Source of the DNA: Plebeiibacterium marinum
GTDB taxonomy: Bacteria; Bacteroidota; Bacteroidia; Bacteroidales; Marinilabiliaceae
Direction of reading: 5' to 3'
Assembly (NCBI RefSeq): GCF_026013615.1
Contig: NZ_JAPDPI010000032.1
Coordinates: 1 to 59,661 of the forward strand
DNA: 59,661 bases
In this document: positions 1-9,271 of the stretch, piece by piece
How positions within the stretch are numbered: the stretch's first letter is position 1
How the letters are laid out: every line of letters starts with the position of its first letter
Position numbers and translations under genes: made by a program
The notes under the pieces: generated by a model
The model's input: only the letters and a program-made list of their open reading frames with translations
Database searches by the model: none
What the model was told of the DNA's origin: nothing

Positions 1-32
1 AAAAAAGAGGAAGCTGTTACTTCCTCTTTTTT
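1..32. terminator. Rho-independent terminator, bidirectional
   Basis: A perfect inverted repeat has 13-bp arms (1-13 and 20-32) and a 6-nt loop. The arms begin with six A and end with six T, so the hairpin has a U-tract in both directions. It lies 20 nt beyond the frr stop codon and should end frr transcription; it could also end a convergent gene outside the window. Confidence 0.85.
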
Positions 33-51
33 GTGGTTATTTAATATGTTC

Positions 52-615
52 TTAGATAGTAAGAATATCTTTTTCCTTTTTGGAAAGGTGCTCGTCAATT
101 ACCTTTGAGTATTGATCGGTTAATTTTTGAACTTCTGCTTCGGCATCTTTTTCAAGATCTTCACCCAGTCCGTCTTTTTTCATCTTTTTTAGTTCATCGT
201 TGCATTCTCTTCGGATGGTTCTGATACTAATGCGGGCATCTTCAGCTTCCTTCTTAGCTTGTTTTACTAAGTCCTTACGACGTTCTTCTGTTAACGGGGG
301 AACGTTGATTCGAACAATCTCTCCGTTATTCTCAGGATTAAATCCGAGGTTTGCAGCCATAATTGCTTTCTCTATCGGTTCAATCATGGTCTTTTCCCAA
401 GGTTGTATAGCAATTGTTCTTGGATCGGGAGTGTTAACGTTAGCTACTTGTTGAAGAGGGGTCATGGATCCATAATAATCAACCATAACGCCTTCTAACA
501 TTCCCGGGCTGGCCTTTCCTGCCCTGATTTTGATTAATTCATGTTCCAGGTGAGTAATGGTTTTATCCATTCTCTCTGTGGCCATTTCCATTAAAATATC
601 TATTTCTTCTGTCAT
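52..615 (-). CDS. frr: Ribosome recycling factor
   Basis: Ribosome recycling factor works with EF-G to split post-termination ribosomes in the cytoplasm. The 187-residue length is normal for the family. The sequence shows the N-terminal helix with the motif KIRAGKASPGML, the domain II segment around DPRTIAIQPWE, the conserved NGEIVRINVPPLTEERRKDL stretch, and a charged C-terminal helix rich in Lys, Glu and Asp. The start is the ATG at 615, giving MTEEID. An in-frame TTG five codons upstream is less likely because family members begin near MTEE-like sequences. It is transcribed toward the hairpin at 1-32. It is a housekeeping gene and the assignment is firm. Confidence 0.97.
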   Translation of the reverse strand: MTEEIDILMEMATERMDKTITHLEHELIKIRAGKASPGMLEGVMVDYYGSMTPLQQVANVNTPDPRTIAIQPWEKTMIEPIEKAIMAANLGFNPENNGEIVRINVPPLTEERRKDLVKQAKKEAEDARISIRTIRRECNDELKKMKKDGLGEDLEKDAEAEVQKLTDQYSKVIDEHLSKKEKDILTI

Positions 616-673
616 AACTGTGAATTTCAACGCCGTTTAACTAAAACTGTAGTTTAAAAAACATAAACTCAAA

Positions 674-681
674 CAAAAGTA
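674..681 (-). promoter_or_regulatory. Candidate -7 element for frr
   Basis: On the minus strand this reads TACTTTTG, an exact match to the Bacteroidota -7 consensus TAnnTTTG. It would give a leader of about 50 nt before the frr ATG. No clear -33 TTG is seen at the expected distance. Confidence 0.35.
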
Positions 682-957
682 TAAAACTTTGCTCTAATTA
701 AAAAGGAATATAGGACACCATAAAAAATGCATTCTACTTTCGGAGTGTATTTTTCTAACTAATTTTGGCCTTTGTAAAATAGTTATTAAATGTTAAAACA
801 TGTTTTAAAACAATCAGCTTTATTTTTATAATTGACAGAAGTGTGTTTTAAGATATGAAAGTGGCATGTAAAATGGTTTTGTAAATATCAGTGAAACAGA
901 TTGGTAGTTGGTGATTCTTAGACGGATTTTAAATAAAGATTTTTTTCTTTATTCTCA

Positions 958-987
958 TTGAATTACACAGCTAACACACTACCTTTG
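958..987 (+). promoter_or_regulatory. Bacteroidota-type promoter of sdhCAB
   Basis: TTG at 958-960 is followed after 19 nt by TACCTTTG at 980-987, which matches the -33/-7 arrangement recognised by the Bacteroidota primary sigma factor. Transcription would begin near 993, about 45 nt before the sdhC start. Confidence 0.7.
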
Positions 988-1037
988 CAACTCAAATTTT
1001 TGAAAAAATATAATTAGAGATTTAATATTTTAACTTT

Positions 1038-1712
1038 ATGAGTAATCTTTTTTGTTCATCGATTGGAAGAAAGCTCTTGATGAGTTTGTCAGGACTTTTC
1101 TTGATTATCTTTTTGATAGTCCATCTTTCCATTAATTTATTGTTATTGGTGCCGGATAACGGGGAAGCCTTTAATGTGGCAGCTAATTTTATGGCATTGC
1201 CGGTGATTAAGTTTGGTCTTCAGCCCGTATTGGCATTAGGTTTTATTGTGCATATTGCTTATGGAGCGATTTTGACAGCACAAAACAACAAAGCACGTGG
1301 AAATAGCAAGTATGCTTCTGGTAACAAAACCAAAGAAGTAATGTGGGCATCTAAAAACATGTTTGTTTTGGGTATCACAGTATTTGCTTTTTTAGCTGTT
1401 CACTTAGTTGACTATTGGGTGCCTCTTCAGATTACGCACGGTGCTCAGGAAATTACTATTGGTGGTGTTACAATGCACGACACTTATGGTTTAGTGAAGG
1501 AAACGCTACAGAATCCATTAAAAGTAGCTCTTTACATTATTGGTTCTTTAGGTTTGGCGATTCACCTTACTCATGGATTTTGGTCTGCATTCCAAACGTT
1601 AGGTGCTAGCAATAGTATTTGGCGTAAGCGTTGGACTGTAATCGGAACTGTTTTCGCCTGGGTTGTAAGCCTTGGATTTTGTGTGATTGCGATTACAATG
1701 TTTTTATCTTAA
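1038..1712 (+). CDS. sdhC: Succinate dehydrogenase/fumarate reductase cytochrome b subunit
   Basis: This is the diheme-type membrane anchor (b558 family) of complex II, which passes electrons between the iron-sulfur subunit and menaquinone. The 224 residues contain about five hydrophobic helices. The first lies near residues 10-35 and carries SIGRKLLMSLSGLFL followed by a VHL histidine. Further candidate heme histidines are seen near VHIAYG, AVHLVDYW and IHLTHGFW. It is the first gene of the operon, 19 nt before the flavoprotein gene. Whether the enzyme works mainly as succinate dehydrogenase or fumarate reductase cannot be told from sequence. Confidence 0.95.
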   Translation: MSNLFCSSIGRKLLMSLSGLFLIIFLIVHLSINLLLLVPDNGEAFNVAANFMALPVIKFGLQPVLALGFIVHIAYGAILTAQNNKARGNSKYASGNKTKEVMWASKNMFVLGITVFAFLAVHLVDYWVPLQITHGAQEITIGGVTMHDTYGLVKETLQNPLKVALYIIGSLGLAIHLTHGFWSAFQTLGASNSIWRKRWTVIGTVFAWVVSLGFCVIAITMFLS

Positions 1713-1731
1713 TCCTTTAATTTATTAAGAA

Positions 1732-3669
1732 ATGAAGTTAGATTCAAAGATACCTGAAGGGCCGTTGGCTCAGAAATGGGAAAATTACAAAGCAGGTCAG
1801 AAACTGGTTAACCCTGCAAATAAAAGAAACCTTGATGTTATTGTGATTGGTACAGGATTAGCGGGTGCTTCAGCTGCTGCTTCTCTTGGTGAAATGGGTT
1901 TTAAGGTAAAAAACTTTACAATCCAGGATTCTCCTCGTCGTGCACACTCTATTGCTGCACAGGGAGGTATCAACGCTGCAAAAAACTATCCAAACGATGG
2001 TGACTCTGTACACCGTTTGTTTTATGATACTGTAAAAGGTGGTGACTACCGTGCCCGTGAGGCTAATGTTTATCGTTTGGCTTCTGTAAGTAACGATATC
2101 ATCGACCAGTGTGTGGCACAAGGTGTGCCTTTTGCTCGTGAATATGGTGGTTTGTTAGATAACCGTTCTTTTGGTGGTGCACAGGTAAGTCGTACTTTCT
2201 ATGCTAAGGGACAAACAGGTCAGCAGTTATTAATTGGTGCTTACCAGGCTTTAATGCGTCAGGTAAATGCAGGTACTGTTGAAATGCATACCCGTACCGA
2301 GATTGTTGATTATGTTATCGTTGATGGAAAAGCACGAGGTGTGATTGCCCGTGATTTGGTAACTGGAGAATTCTCCCGTCACTTTGGTCATGCTGTTGTA
2401 ATGGCTACAGGTGGTTACGGAAACACTTTCTTCCTTTCAACAAACGCTATGGGTTCTAACGGTTCAGCAGCTATTAAAGCTTACGAAAAGGGAGCTGCTT
2501 TTGCTAACCCATGTTTTGCTCAGATTCACCCAACTTGTATTCCTGTTCATGGTGAGTTCCAAAGTAAATTAACCTTGATGTCGGAGTCGTTACGTAACGA
2601 TGGACGTATCTGGGTACCTAAAAAGAAAGAAGATGCTGAGGCTATCCGTGCCGGAAAATTAAAGCCAACTGATATTGCTGAGGATAACAGAGATTACTAC
2701 TTAGAAAGAAGATACCCTGCTTTCGGTAACTTAGTACCTCGTGACGTTGCTTCACGTGCTGCTAAGGAGCGTTGTGATGCAGGTTTTGGTGTTGGAACAA
2801 CTGGTTTAGCTGTATACCTTGACTTTAAAACATCGATTGAGCGTTTAGGTGAAAATACAATTCGTGCCCGTTATGGAAACTTATTCCAAATGTATGAGAA
2901 GATCGTTGACGACAATCCATACGAAACACCTATGATGATCTATCCGGCTATTCACTATACAATGGGTGGTATTTGGGTTGATTACGAATTACAGACTACT
3001 GTTCCTGGTTTATTCGCTGCTGGTGAAGCTAACTTCTCTGATCACGGTGCTAACCGTTTAGGAGCTTCTGCATTGATGCAAGGATTGGCTGATGGTTATT
3101 TTGTACTTCCTTATACAATCCAAAATTATTTAGCTGATGATATTCGTACACCTCGTATGACTGGTGACGAAAAAGAATTTGTTGAGGCTGAAAAAGCAGC
3201 TAAAGCTAAATTCGAAAAACTAATGTCTATTAAAGGAAATCGTTCTGTAGACAGCTTACACAAAGAGCTTGGTTTAGTAATGTGGGATTTCGTTGGTATG
3301 GCTCGTAACAAGAAAGGTCTTGAAGAAGCGATCGAAAAAATTGCTGCTATTAAGAAGGAGTTCTGGACTAATGTTAAGATTCCAGGATCAAGTGAAGGTA
3401 TGAACGTTGAGCTTGAAAAAGCATCTCGTTTAGCTGACTTTATTACTACAGGTGATTTGATGGCACGCGATGCTTTAAATCGTGAAGAGTCATGTGGTGG
3501 TCACTTCCGTGAAGAGTTCCAAACAGAAGAAGGTGAAGCACAACGTCAGGATGACAAATTTGCTTACGCTGCTTGTTGGGAGTACCAGGGTGAAGATAAA
3601 GCACCTGTAATGCATAAAGAAGATCTAACATTTGAGGTTGTTAAAGTTGCTCAACGTAACTATAAATAA
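1732..3669 (+). CDS. sdhA: Succinate dehydrogenase/fumarate reductase flavoprotein subunit
   Basis: This is the catalytic FAD subunit that interconverts succinate and fumarate. The 645 residues begin with an FAD-binding Rossmann motif ([16 protein letters not shown], about residues 38-53). His72 in [13 protein letters not shown] fits the residue that binds FAD covalently. The active-site segment [12 protein letters not shown] and the late FAD-contact stretch [14 protein letters not shown] are present. The length fits the Bacteroidota/Wolinella-type enzyme that pairs with a five-helix cytochrome b. It sits between sdhC and sdhB in one operon, and its GC-richer, regular codon use fits high expression. 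Confidence 0.97.
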   Translation: MKLDSKIPEGPLAQKWENYKAGQKLVNPANKRNLDVIVIGTGLAGASAAASLGEMGFKVKNFTIQDSPRRAHSIAAQGGINAAKNYPNDGDSVHRLFYDTVKGGDYRAREANVYRLASVSNDIIDQCVAQGVPFAREYGGLLDNRSFGGAQVSRTFYAKGQTGQQLLIGAYQALMRQVNAGTVEMHTRTEIVDYVIVDGKARGVIARDLVTGEFSRHFGHAVVMATGGYGNTFFLSTNAMGSNGSAAIKAYEKGAAFANPCFAQIHPTCIPVHGEFQSKLTLMSESLRNDGRIWVPKKKEDAEAIRAGKLKPTDIAEDNRDYYLERRYPAFGNLVPRDVASRAAKERCDAGFGVGTTGLAVYLDFKTSIERLGENTIRARYGNLFQMYEKIVDDNPYETPMMIYPAIHYTMGGIWVDYELQTTVPGLFAAGEANFSDHGANRLGASALMQGLADGYFVLPYTIQNYLADDIRTPRMTGDEKEFVEAEKAAKAKFEKLMSIKGNRSVDSLHKELGLVMWDFVGMARNKKGLEEAIEKIAAIKKEFWTNVKIPGSSEGMNVELEKASRLADFITTGDLMARDALNREESCGGHFREEFQTEEGEAQRQDDKFAYAACWEYQGEDKAPVMHKEDLTFEVVKVAQRNYK

Positions 3670-3711
3670 TCCGGCAGATCGAATTAATGTTCATTAGTTA
3701 AACAGAGAAAA

Positions 3712-4467
3712 ATGGAAAATACAATAAATTTGACGCTTAAAGTTTGGCGCCAGAATGGTGCAAAAGACAAGGGTCGTTTTGAAACATATAGTTTAGAAAA
3801 TATATCAACTGATAGCTCGTTCCTTGAAATGATGGACGTGCTAAACGAGCAATTGATTGGAGAAGGCAAAGAGCCTGTAGCTTTCGATCACGATTGTCGC
3901 GAAGGTATTTGCGGTATGTGTTCGTTGTACATCAATGGTCGTCCTCATGGACCAGATGATGATGTAACTACTTGTCAGTTACACATGCGTAAGTTCAAAA
4001 ATGGTGAAACCATTACTATTGAGCCTTGGCGTTCGGCAGGTTTCCCAGTTATCAAGGATTTAATTGTAAACCGTAGCGCTTTTGATCAGATTATTGCAGC
4101 TGGAGGTTATACTTCAGTAAGTACTGGTGGAGTGCCTGATGCTAACGCTATTCCAATTCCAAAACCAGATGCTGATGAGGCTATGGATGCGGCTTCATGT
4201 ATTGGTTGTGGTGCATGTGTTGCTACTTGTAAAAATGGATCGGCTATGTTATTCGTTTCTGCAAAAGTAAGTCACTTAGCATTGTTGCCACAAGGTAAAG
4301 TGGAGGCTGCACGCAGAGCTAAAAACATGGTAGCGAAAATGGATGAGCTGGGTTTTGGTAACTGTACCAATACTGGTGCTTGTGAGGTTGAATGTCCTAA
4401 GGGAGTTTCAATTTCTAATATCGCTCGCTTAAATAGAGAATTTTTAAAGGCAAAGTTAGCTGACTAA
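3712..4467 (+). CDS. sdhB: Succinate dehydrogenase/fumarate reductase iron-sulfur subunit
   Basis: This subunit carries electrons from FAD to the membrane heme/quinone through three Fe-S clusters. The [2Fe-2S] cysteines are visible at about residues 62, 67, 70 and 88 (CREGICGMC, then a later TTC). A ferredoxin-type [11 protein letters not shown] follows, and the last cluster ligands lie in [14 protein letters not shown]. The 251-residue length is typical. It is the last gene of the sdh operon, 42 nt after sdhA, and is followed by a strong terminator. Confidence 0.96.
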   Translation: MENTINLTLKVWRQNGAKDKGRFETYSLENISTDSSFLEMMDVLNEQLIGEGKEPVAFDHDCREGICGMCSLYINGRPHGPDDDVTTCQLHMRKFKNGETITIEPWRSAGFPVIKDLIVNRSAFDQIIAAGGYTSVSTGGVPDANAIPIPKPDADEAMDAASCIGCGACVATCKNGSAMLFVSAKVSHLALLPQGKVEAARRAKNMVAKMDELGFGNCTNTGACEVECPKGVSISNIARLNREFLKAKLAD

Positions 4468-4486
4468 TTATTCTTAAAGACAATAT

Positions 4487-4523
4487 AAAAAAGCGGTTAC
4501 TTTTAGGGAGTAGCCGCTTTTTT
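4487..4523 (+). terminator. Rho-independent terminator of sdhCAB
   Basis: Arms 4487-4500 and 4510-4523 form a 14-bp stem with one G-U pair. The stem ends in a T run, 19 nt after the sdhB stop. The A-rich left arm makes it usable in both directions. Confidence 0.85.
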
Positions 4524-4573
4524 CATTTATAGCCTCCGTAGTTTTATTAATTTATGCTAAAGGAAATAAGATT

Positions 4574-4616
4574 ACAAAAAAAGTAAAGGCTGCCGGGTAA
4601 AATCCAGACAGCCTTT
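4574..4616 (-). terminator. Rho-independent terminator of the GH2 gene
   Basis: AAAGGCTG (4585-4592) pairs with CAGCCTTT (4609-4616). On the minus strand the stem is followed within two bases by seven T residues. It lies 24 nt past the GH2 stop codon. Confidence 0.75.
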
Positions 4617-4640
4617 GGAATCAGGTTTAAAATTGGTTGT

Positions 4641-6506
4641 TTATTTGGTTTCAGGAGTTTTACTGAAAATGGCTTTTATTTTATTCATATCAAATTTAGT
4701 AGTCCGATCATAAAAATATATACCGTTTTGCTCCTGTTCTACGTCAGTGAGTTGGGTATAGCAATAGCCCCAAACCTGATCTTTTAACGATAATATGGCA
4801 TCAACCTGAGACTCTAGCCTGGTGTATAACTCATCCAGGGTTTTGGGTGCATTGCCATAACCCCATGAACCTCCTTTGTTTTTCTGTTGATCAACAGTCC
4901 ATTTAATTCCACCAAATTCATCAATTAAATAAGGTTGGCCACCTGTATATTTTGGAAAATCAAATTGAAGACTATGTGCTAAGCCATTAAAGCCTATGTT
5001 CATGTTTTTTCCATGGTTGATATGGTTTGGAGTTTGTTTAAACTCTCCTTTTTCGTTGTATAGGATATTTTTTAATCGTTTACCATCTTGTTCATAGTCA
5101 TGAACCGTATATATATCAGTAACAATATGAACGCCTCCACTAACTGTGTTTACCGGACGGGTGGGATCGAGATTTTTTGCCATCTCGTATAAATCAGTCA
5201 CAAACCTAGGGTATTGAACCTGATCTGGCCACCAGGCCTCGTTCATAGGTGTCCATACCAGTAAACTTGGGTGGTTGCGGTCGCGGACTACAATATCTTC
5301 CCATTCACTTAAAAAATTCCTGGCCGTAATCTCAGAATTACAATCCATACCCCAGCTGGCTGCTTCTCCCCAGGTTATGTACCCAAGTCGGTCAGCATGG
5401 TAATAAAATCTTTCTTCAAAAACTTTTTGATGCAGGCGAGCACCATTAAATCCAGCTGCCATTGATAATTTAATATCCTCGATTAAATCCTCATCAGACG
5501 GAGCAGTCCAAATGCCTTCAGGATAAAATCCCTGGTCAAGGACTAATCTATGATAAAAAGGCTTGTTGTTTAAGTAAATTTTATTGCCTTCAATATGTAC
5601 TTTTCGCATTCCTAAGTACGATTGAACTTTATCTAAAACCTGGCCTTTTTCATCAGTTACTTCATATACAACATCATAAAGAAAAGGGTTTTCCGGGCTC
5701 CATAGCTTTGCTTTTTTTACCGGAATTATTGCAATTGATGAGTTGTTTGCTTTTACTGTAGTTTTGCCAATTTTCCGTCCTTTTTCAAGTATGGTAATGT
5801 TTAAATTATTTCCCGATTCACTATAAAAGCGCGGGTGTATAATAATTTTTGATTGGTCAATATCGGTAATCACCTGGGCAGATTGTAATCCTTTCTGATC
5901 AATAGCTTCGAGCCATACTGTTTGCCAAATTCCTGTAGTCCGGGTATAGTTGCATCCATATGATTTGCACTGCAGGTTTTGTTTCCCGGCACCCTGGTTT
6001 GCGCTTCTTAGATCGCTATGTGCATATACAACCAGGTTATGTTTTTTACCTGCTTCTACAAAAGATGTGATATCAGCGGAGAAAGAAGTTGACCCTCCAA
6101 AGTGGCGTAAAACAAATTTCCCATCTATATAAACTTCTGCAGTGTAATAAACAGCACCAAAATTTAATTTGATATTTTTCCCATCCCAACCTTCGGGAAT
6201 TTCAATTTTCCTATGATACCAGATATTGTTAATAAAATCCTTGTATCCAACGCCCGATAATTTGCTTTCAGGGCAAAATGGGACCACGATTTTTGCGTCA
6301 AAACCTTCAGAATTAAATAGCCCTCTTTCCAGTCCGGATTCACTAAAGTCAAAAGTATAAGTCCACTCTCCATTTAAATTCGCCCATTCGTTGCGCTCAA
6401 ATTGAGGCCTGGGGTGCTCAGAACGAGGAATTTGAGCCCTTATGTTTATGGCTGAAGTAAGAAGAATAGCCAATATTACAACACACATCTTTTTCACATT
6501 CATCAT
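4641..6506 (-). CDS. Secreted glycoside hydrolase family 2 (beta-galactosidase/beta-glucuronidase-like)
   Basis: This is a retaining GH2 exo-glycosidase of 621 residues, about the size of a beta-glucuronidase. A signal peptide ending near residue 24 (AQ) sends it to the periplasm or surface. The domains in order are a sugar-binding jelly roll (about 30-200), an Ig-like domain (about 205-305) and a TIM barrel (about 305-615). The acid/base is Glu423 in TPMNEAWW and the nucleophile is Glu530 in YLIDEFGG. Other GH2 marks are TTGIWQTVWLE and GARLHQKVFEERFYYHADRLG. It has its own terminator and no adjacent SusCD, so its substrate cannot be assigned. Confidence 0.9.
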   Translation of the reverse strand: MMNVKKMCVVILAILLTSAINIRAQIPRSEHPRPQFERNEWANLNGEWTYTFDFSESGLERGLFNSEGFDAKIVVPFCPESKLSGVGYKDFINNIWYHRKIEIPEGWDGKNIKLNFGAVYYTAEVYIDGKFVLRHFGGSTSFSADITSFVEAGKKHNLVVYAHSDLRSANQGAGKQNLQCKSYGCNYTRTTGIWQTVWLEAIDQKGLQSAQVITDIDQSKIIIHPRFYSESGNNLNITILEKGRKIGKTTVKANNSSIAIIPVKKAKLWSPENPFLYDVVYEVTDEKGQVLDKVQSYLGMRKVHIEGNKIYLNNKPFYHRLVLDQGFYPEGIWTAPSDEDLIEDIKLSMAAGFNGARLHQKVFEERFYYHADRLGYITWGEAASWGMDCNSEITARNFLSEWEDIVVRDRNHPSLLVWTPMNEAWWPDQVQYPRFVTDLYEMAKNLDPTRPVNTVSGGVHIVTDIYTVHDYEQDGKRLKNILYNEKGEFKQTPNHINHGKNMNIGFNGLAHSLQFDFPKYTGGQPYLIDEFGGIKWTVDQQKNKGGSWGYGNAPKTLDELYTRLESQVDAILSLKDQVWGYCYTQLTDVEQEQNGIYFYDRTTKFDMNKIKAIFSKTPETK

Positions 6507-6850
6507 TTTAATTTAATTATGGTTTTTAATATTTCTGTTTCTACACTAATATTAAAAGATAATATGTGTTTTTACTCATCTAAAAATATTAAGGAAGTGT
6601 ATTTAGTATAAAAAATCAGTTCATAATGATGTGTTAGTATGATTATGTCAAAAGGACTAAAAATTTTACATGAATCTATTTACACTTGTAATTTTGTAAT
6701 AAGCAGAAATTCAACGTGATAGAAAGTTTGTTTTTGAATGATACTTTTGAATTGTTTTATAATCATATATGATTGTTATGCTATTGGTTTGTAGATATTT
6801 ATATTTTTTTCTAATTTAGGTGCGAATGCTTCATACTTAAATTTATATTA
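6507..6850. other. AT-rich divergent intergenic region
   Basis: This 344-nt gap lies between the GH2 gene and the unknown at 6851. It contains a perfect 14-bp palindrome AATCATATATGATT (6761-6774) that could be an operator, and a -7-like TACTTTTG (6742-6749) facing the plus-strand gene without a good -33. Nothing else is apparent. Confidence 0.4.
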
Positions 6851-7552
6851 ATGCCCTACAGACGACTACCTAATACAGATCAGGCTCGGTTGCGTGCTTT
6901 AAAATCAGCCTTGGATCAGGGGAGGTTGAAATACCCATATGATCTAGCATATCCCCAACAGTTATATCACGATATCCAATCGGTATTTCCTCAGTTTGAA
7001 CAGGCAGTTTCTCAATATAATTTTAGTAAAGAACGACAAGCTAAATATGGTAAGTTGTTATCCGATCAATTTAAAGAGTCGCGTATTTATGTATCTCATT
7101 TTATTCAAGTATTAAACTTTGGAATAATCAGGAAAGAGATAAAGCCGGAGGTTAGGGAAGATTTTGGCTTGGACATTGATGATAAAGCTGTGCCGGAGTT
7201 AGGTACAGAGCAGCAGTTGATGCATTGGGGGAAAAAAGTTATCCAGGGCGAAGAGGCCCGGATGATGAAAGGGGGAACCCGTATATATAATCCTTCCATT
7301 GCAATGGTCAGGGTTAAGTATGAAAAATTTATTGAATATTATAATAACCACAAGAACCTTCAGAATACCACCCAAAAAATGCACGACAAGGTCATTGAAA
7401 TGCGGAATGTAGTGGATAATTTGATTTTGAAGGTGTGGAATGGAATTGAAGAAACATATAGTGATTTGCCAGGCGATGACAAACGAAGTGCTTGTTCTGA
7501 TTATGGGGTAATTTATATGTACCGTAAAGATGAAAAGCCTATGGAGCAATAA
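6851..7552 (+). CDS. Conserved hypothetical protein, cytoplasmic
   Basis: This 233-residue soluble protein has no signal peptide or membrane segment. It is rich in charged residues and Tyr, with predicted helices throughout and a C-terminal segment with three Asp/Lys-rich turns. It resembles the conserved helical hypothetical proteins common in Bacteroidota, but I cannot name a family. Codon use matches its neighbours and the frame is uninterrupted, so it is probably a real gene. It has its own upstream region with a TACTTTTG element and its 3' end overlaps the convergent CPBP protease gene by 14 nt. Confidence 0.75.
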   Translation: MPYRRLPNTDQARLRALKSALDQGRLKYPYDLAYPQQLYHDIQSVFPQFEQAVSQYNFSKERQAKYGKLLSDQFKESRIYVSHFIQVLNFGIIRKEIKPEVREDFGLDIDDKAVPELGTEQQLMHWGKKVIQGEEARMMKGGTRIYNPSIAMVRVKYEKFIEYYNNHKNLQNTTQKMHDKVIEMRNVVDNLILKVWNGIEETYSDLPGDDKRSACSDYGVIYMYRKDEKPMEQ

Positions 7553-8441
7553 CTTTATTTTGTTTCTTAAAATAAAGGATAATCATCAAAATACCAACAA
7601 TACTAAAACCGACTAAAATTATGTTAGGATAATCATTGTTTGCAACAAGGGGTGTTGTATTATCCGATCCGTTTTTTATTGCATAGATATAATAAATATA
7701 AGCACTTGCATTATTTATGAAGTGGGCAATTATCGGCAACCATAAATTTCCTCCGTATATAAACAGATAACCAAATATGGCACCTAAAAAAAAACGGGGT
7801 AAAAATCCAAAAAACTGCATGTGTAATGCGCTGAACAAAAAAGCAGTTATTAATATGGAAATGTGATGGTTTTGGGTGATTGAAATAAGTAGTTTCTGTA
7901 TGCTTCCCCTGAATAGCAATTCTTCACCTACGGCAGGAATGATGGCAATAATGATAATGTTTAAAATAATCTGGGTCCAGTGTGTGGTAGTTAAGAAGGT
8001 TGTGGTTATCAGTAATGCTTGATTTTCTTTTTCTCTCATCCAATTTTCAATGGTTGCCATAGGATCAGGCAAGTGTAATTGAGCATTAAATACTCCGGAA
8101 AAACTTATAAATGGTTGGGCAACCAGCACTGCAATTATTGATAATATAAAAAAAGTGAGTTTGGGCGAAATGACTTTTAACCATTGATGAGTATTGTAAC
8201 CACATAGTTTGGTGAAAATTATTGGGGGAAGGATGAATAATCCTATACTTTGTATCGTTTGAATATATTTTAAATATCCAGGATGTTTTAACGCTATGTT
8301 GAAATCTGATATTGTTTTATAGTCCCAAATTATAATACCAATTAGTGATCCAATGATATTTGTTATAAGCCATGATAATATGATGAGGAAAAATAATAAT
8401 ATGAGTTGTTGAAAAGAAGAGAGCGCTTTTAAGTTCTGCAT
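7539..8441 (-). CDS. CPBP family intramembrane glutamic endopeptidase
   Basis: This polytopic membrane protein of 300 residues has the CPBP (CAAX protease and bacteriocin-processing) signature. The EExxxR motif is GEELLFRG, a second motif contains ALHMQFFGFLPRFFLGA, and a third is HFINNASAY. Members cleave within membranes or act in bacteriocin self-immunity, and substrates are unknown for most. About eight hydrophobic stretches are visible. The tail ends in a short basic segment. The 3' end overlaps the convergent gene by 14 nt. It is one of three CPBP members in this window. Confidence 0.9.
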   Translation of the reverse strand: MQNLKALSSFQQLILLFFLIILSWLITNIIGSLIGIIIWDYKTISDFNIALKHPGYLKYIQTIQSIGLFILPPIIFTKLCGYNTHQWLKVISPKLTFFILSIIAVLVAQPFISFSGVFNAQLHLPDPMATIENWMREKENQALLITTTFLTTTHWTQIILNIIIIAIIPAVGEELLFRGSIQKLLISITQNHHISILITAFLFSALHMQFFGFLPRFFLGAIFGYLFIYGGNLWLPIIAHFINNASAYIYYIYAIKNGSDNTTPLVANNDYPNIILVGFSIVGILMIILYFKKQNKVIAP

Positions 8442-8543
8442 TTTATGTTGTTTATTTGAGTAAAAGTGGAGGTTTTATGTTAGGGCGAATTTAACTCAAA
8501 AAAAATTAATTGCACACTTTGGTGCCATAGATGTGGCAATATT

Positions 8544-8578
8544 AAAAAGCCCCATACGATAAAATTACGCATGGGGCT
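8544..8578 (-). terminator. Rho-independent terminator (minus strand)
   Basis: AGCCCCAT (8548-8555) pairs with ATGGGGCT (8571-8578). Read on the minus strand, the stem is followed by TTTTAAT. It lies 20 nt after the stop of the gene at 8599. Confidence 0.75.
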
Positions 8579-8598
8579 GAATTTATTATTAAGATGTT

Positions 8599-9075
8599 CT
8601 AGGCTAATTTTTGTGCAATAAGCTTTTCGTTTAGCTGTGTTCTTGTTTTGGAGCCAAATCTATATGATTCGCTTGTATGATCATGTGGTGTATTGGTTTT
8701 ATGATTTGTATTAAACTTGGGATAATTTAAAAAGGTTTCATAAAATTTCACTTGTTCAAAATAGTTTAACCTCACCTTTGTAGGGGAAGTGAGATATATT
8801 TTAAGCCAAAAGTTAATGGGCTTATTAATATCAAGAACCTGTAATCCTTTTATTTTGTAAAAGTAATCAAGCACCAGGTTGTCACTTAGTCTTTTGCTGG
8901 TAACTTCATGTATTGTTTCAAGAACCACACTTTTGTTGAAGTTTGGTGTGCCAAAAAGAATTTTCTCAATTTTTGGGATAGCTCTTTTTTCAGCAATTAA
9001 TCTTAAAATTGGCTTATGCGCTACGCCTAGCGTAAGTGTCAATCCTGAAACCAATGCAATAATAAAATAAATCAT
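8599..9075 (-). CDS. Hypothetical membrane-anchored protein
   Basis: I chose the ATG at 9075 (158 residues), which starts MIYFIIALVSGLTLTLG. It has an AAAGGAGA-like ribosome-binding site five bases upstream and puts a signal-anchor helix at the N-terminus. In-frame starts at 9201 (200 residues) and farther upstream would add an odd, poorly structured extension, and the longest version would overlap the glycosyltransferase gene. After the anchor come a basic region, a mixed alpha/beta segment containing LDYFYKIKGLQVLDI, and a hydrophilic tail rich in Thr, His and Asn. I recognise no family. It is the last gene before a terminator and may be cotranscribed with the glycosyltransferase. Confidence 0.6.
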   Translation of the reverse strand: MIYFIIALVSGLTLTLGVAHKPILRLIAEKRAIPKIEKILFGTPNFNKSVVLETIHEVTSKRLSDNLVLDYFYKIKGLQVLDINKPINFWLKIYLTSPTKVRLNYFEQVKFYETFLNYPKFNTNHKTNTPHDHTSESYRFGSKTRTQLNEKLIAQKLA

Positions 9076-9271
9076 CTCTCCTTTTTTTAATTCCACGTCG
9101 CCCAACGGTTGCTCTCTGATCTTTTGTTGTAAGCGTCCCCTTTTTTTTACTTGTGTACTTTGTACAAACAAAATAGTTTGTAAAAATTGACGAATTACCA
9201 TTATAACGAAATGAATGGATAAAATGTTACAATGAAATGTATGGGTAGATTTTAAATTTGAAACGCAATTA

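Larger units (their letters stand above)
616..1037. other. Divergent intergenic region between frr and sdhC
   Basis: This 422-nt AT-rich gap separates two divergent transcription units. It holds the minus-strand promoter element at 674-681 and the sdh promoter at 958-987. No ORF or RNA gene is apparent in the remainder. Confidence 0.6.

Noticed and set aside
6742-6749. Firm promoter for the unknown at 6851
   Set aside because: TACTTTTG fits -7, but no -33 lies at the right distance, so it is only mentioned in the intergenic entry.
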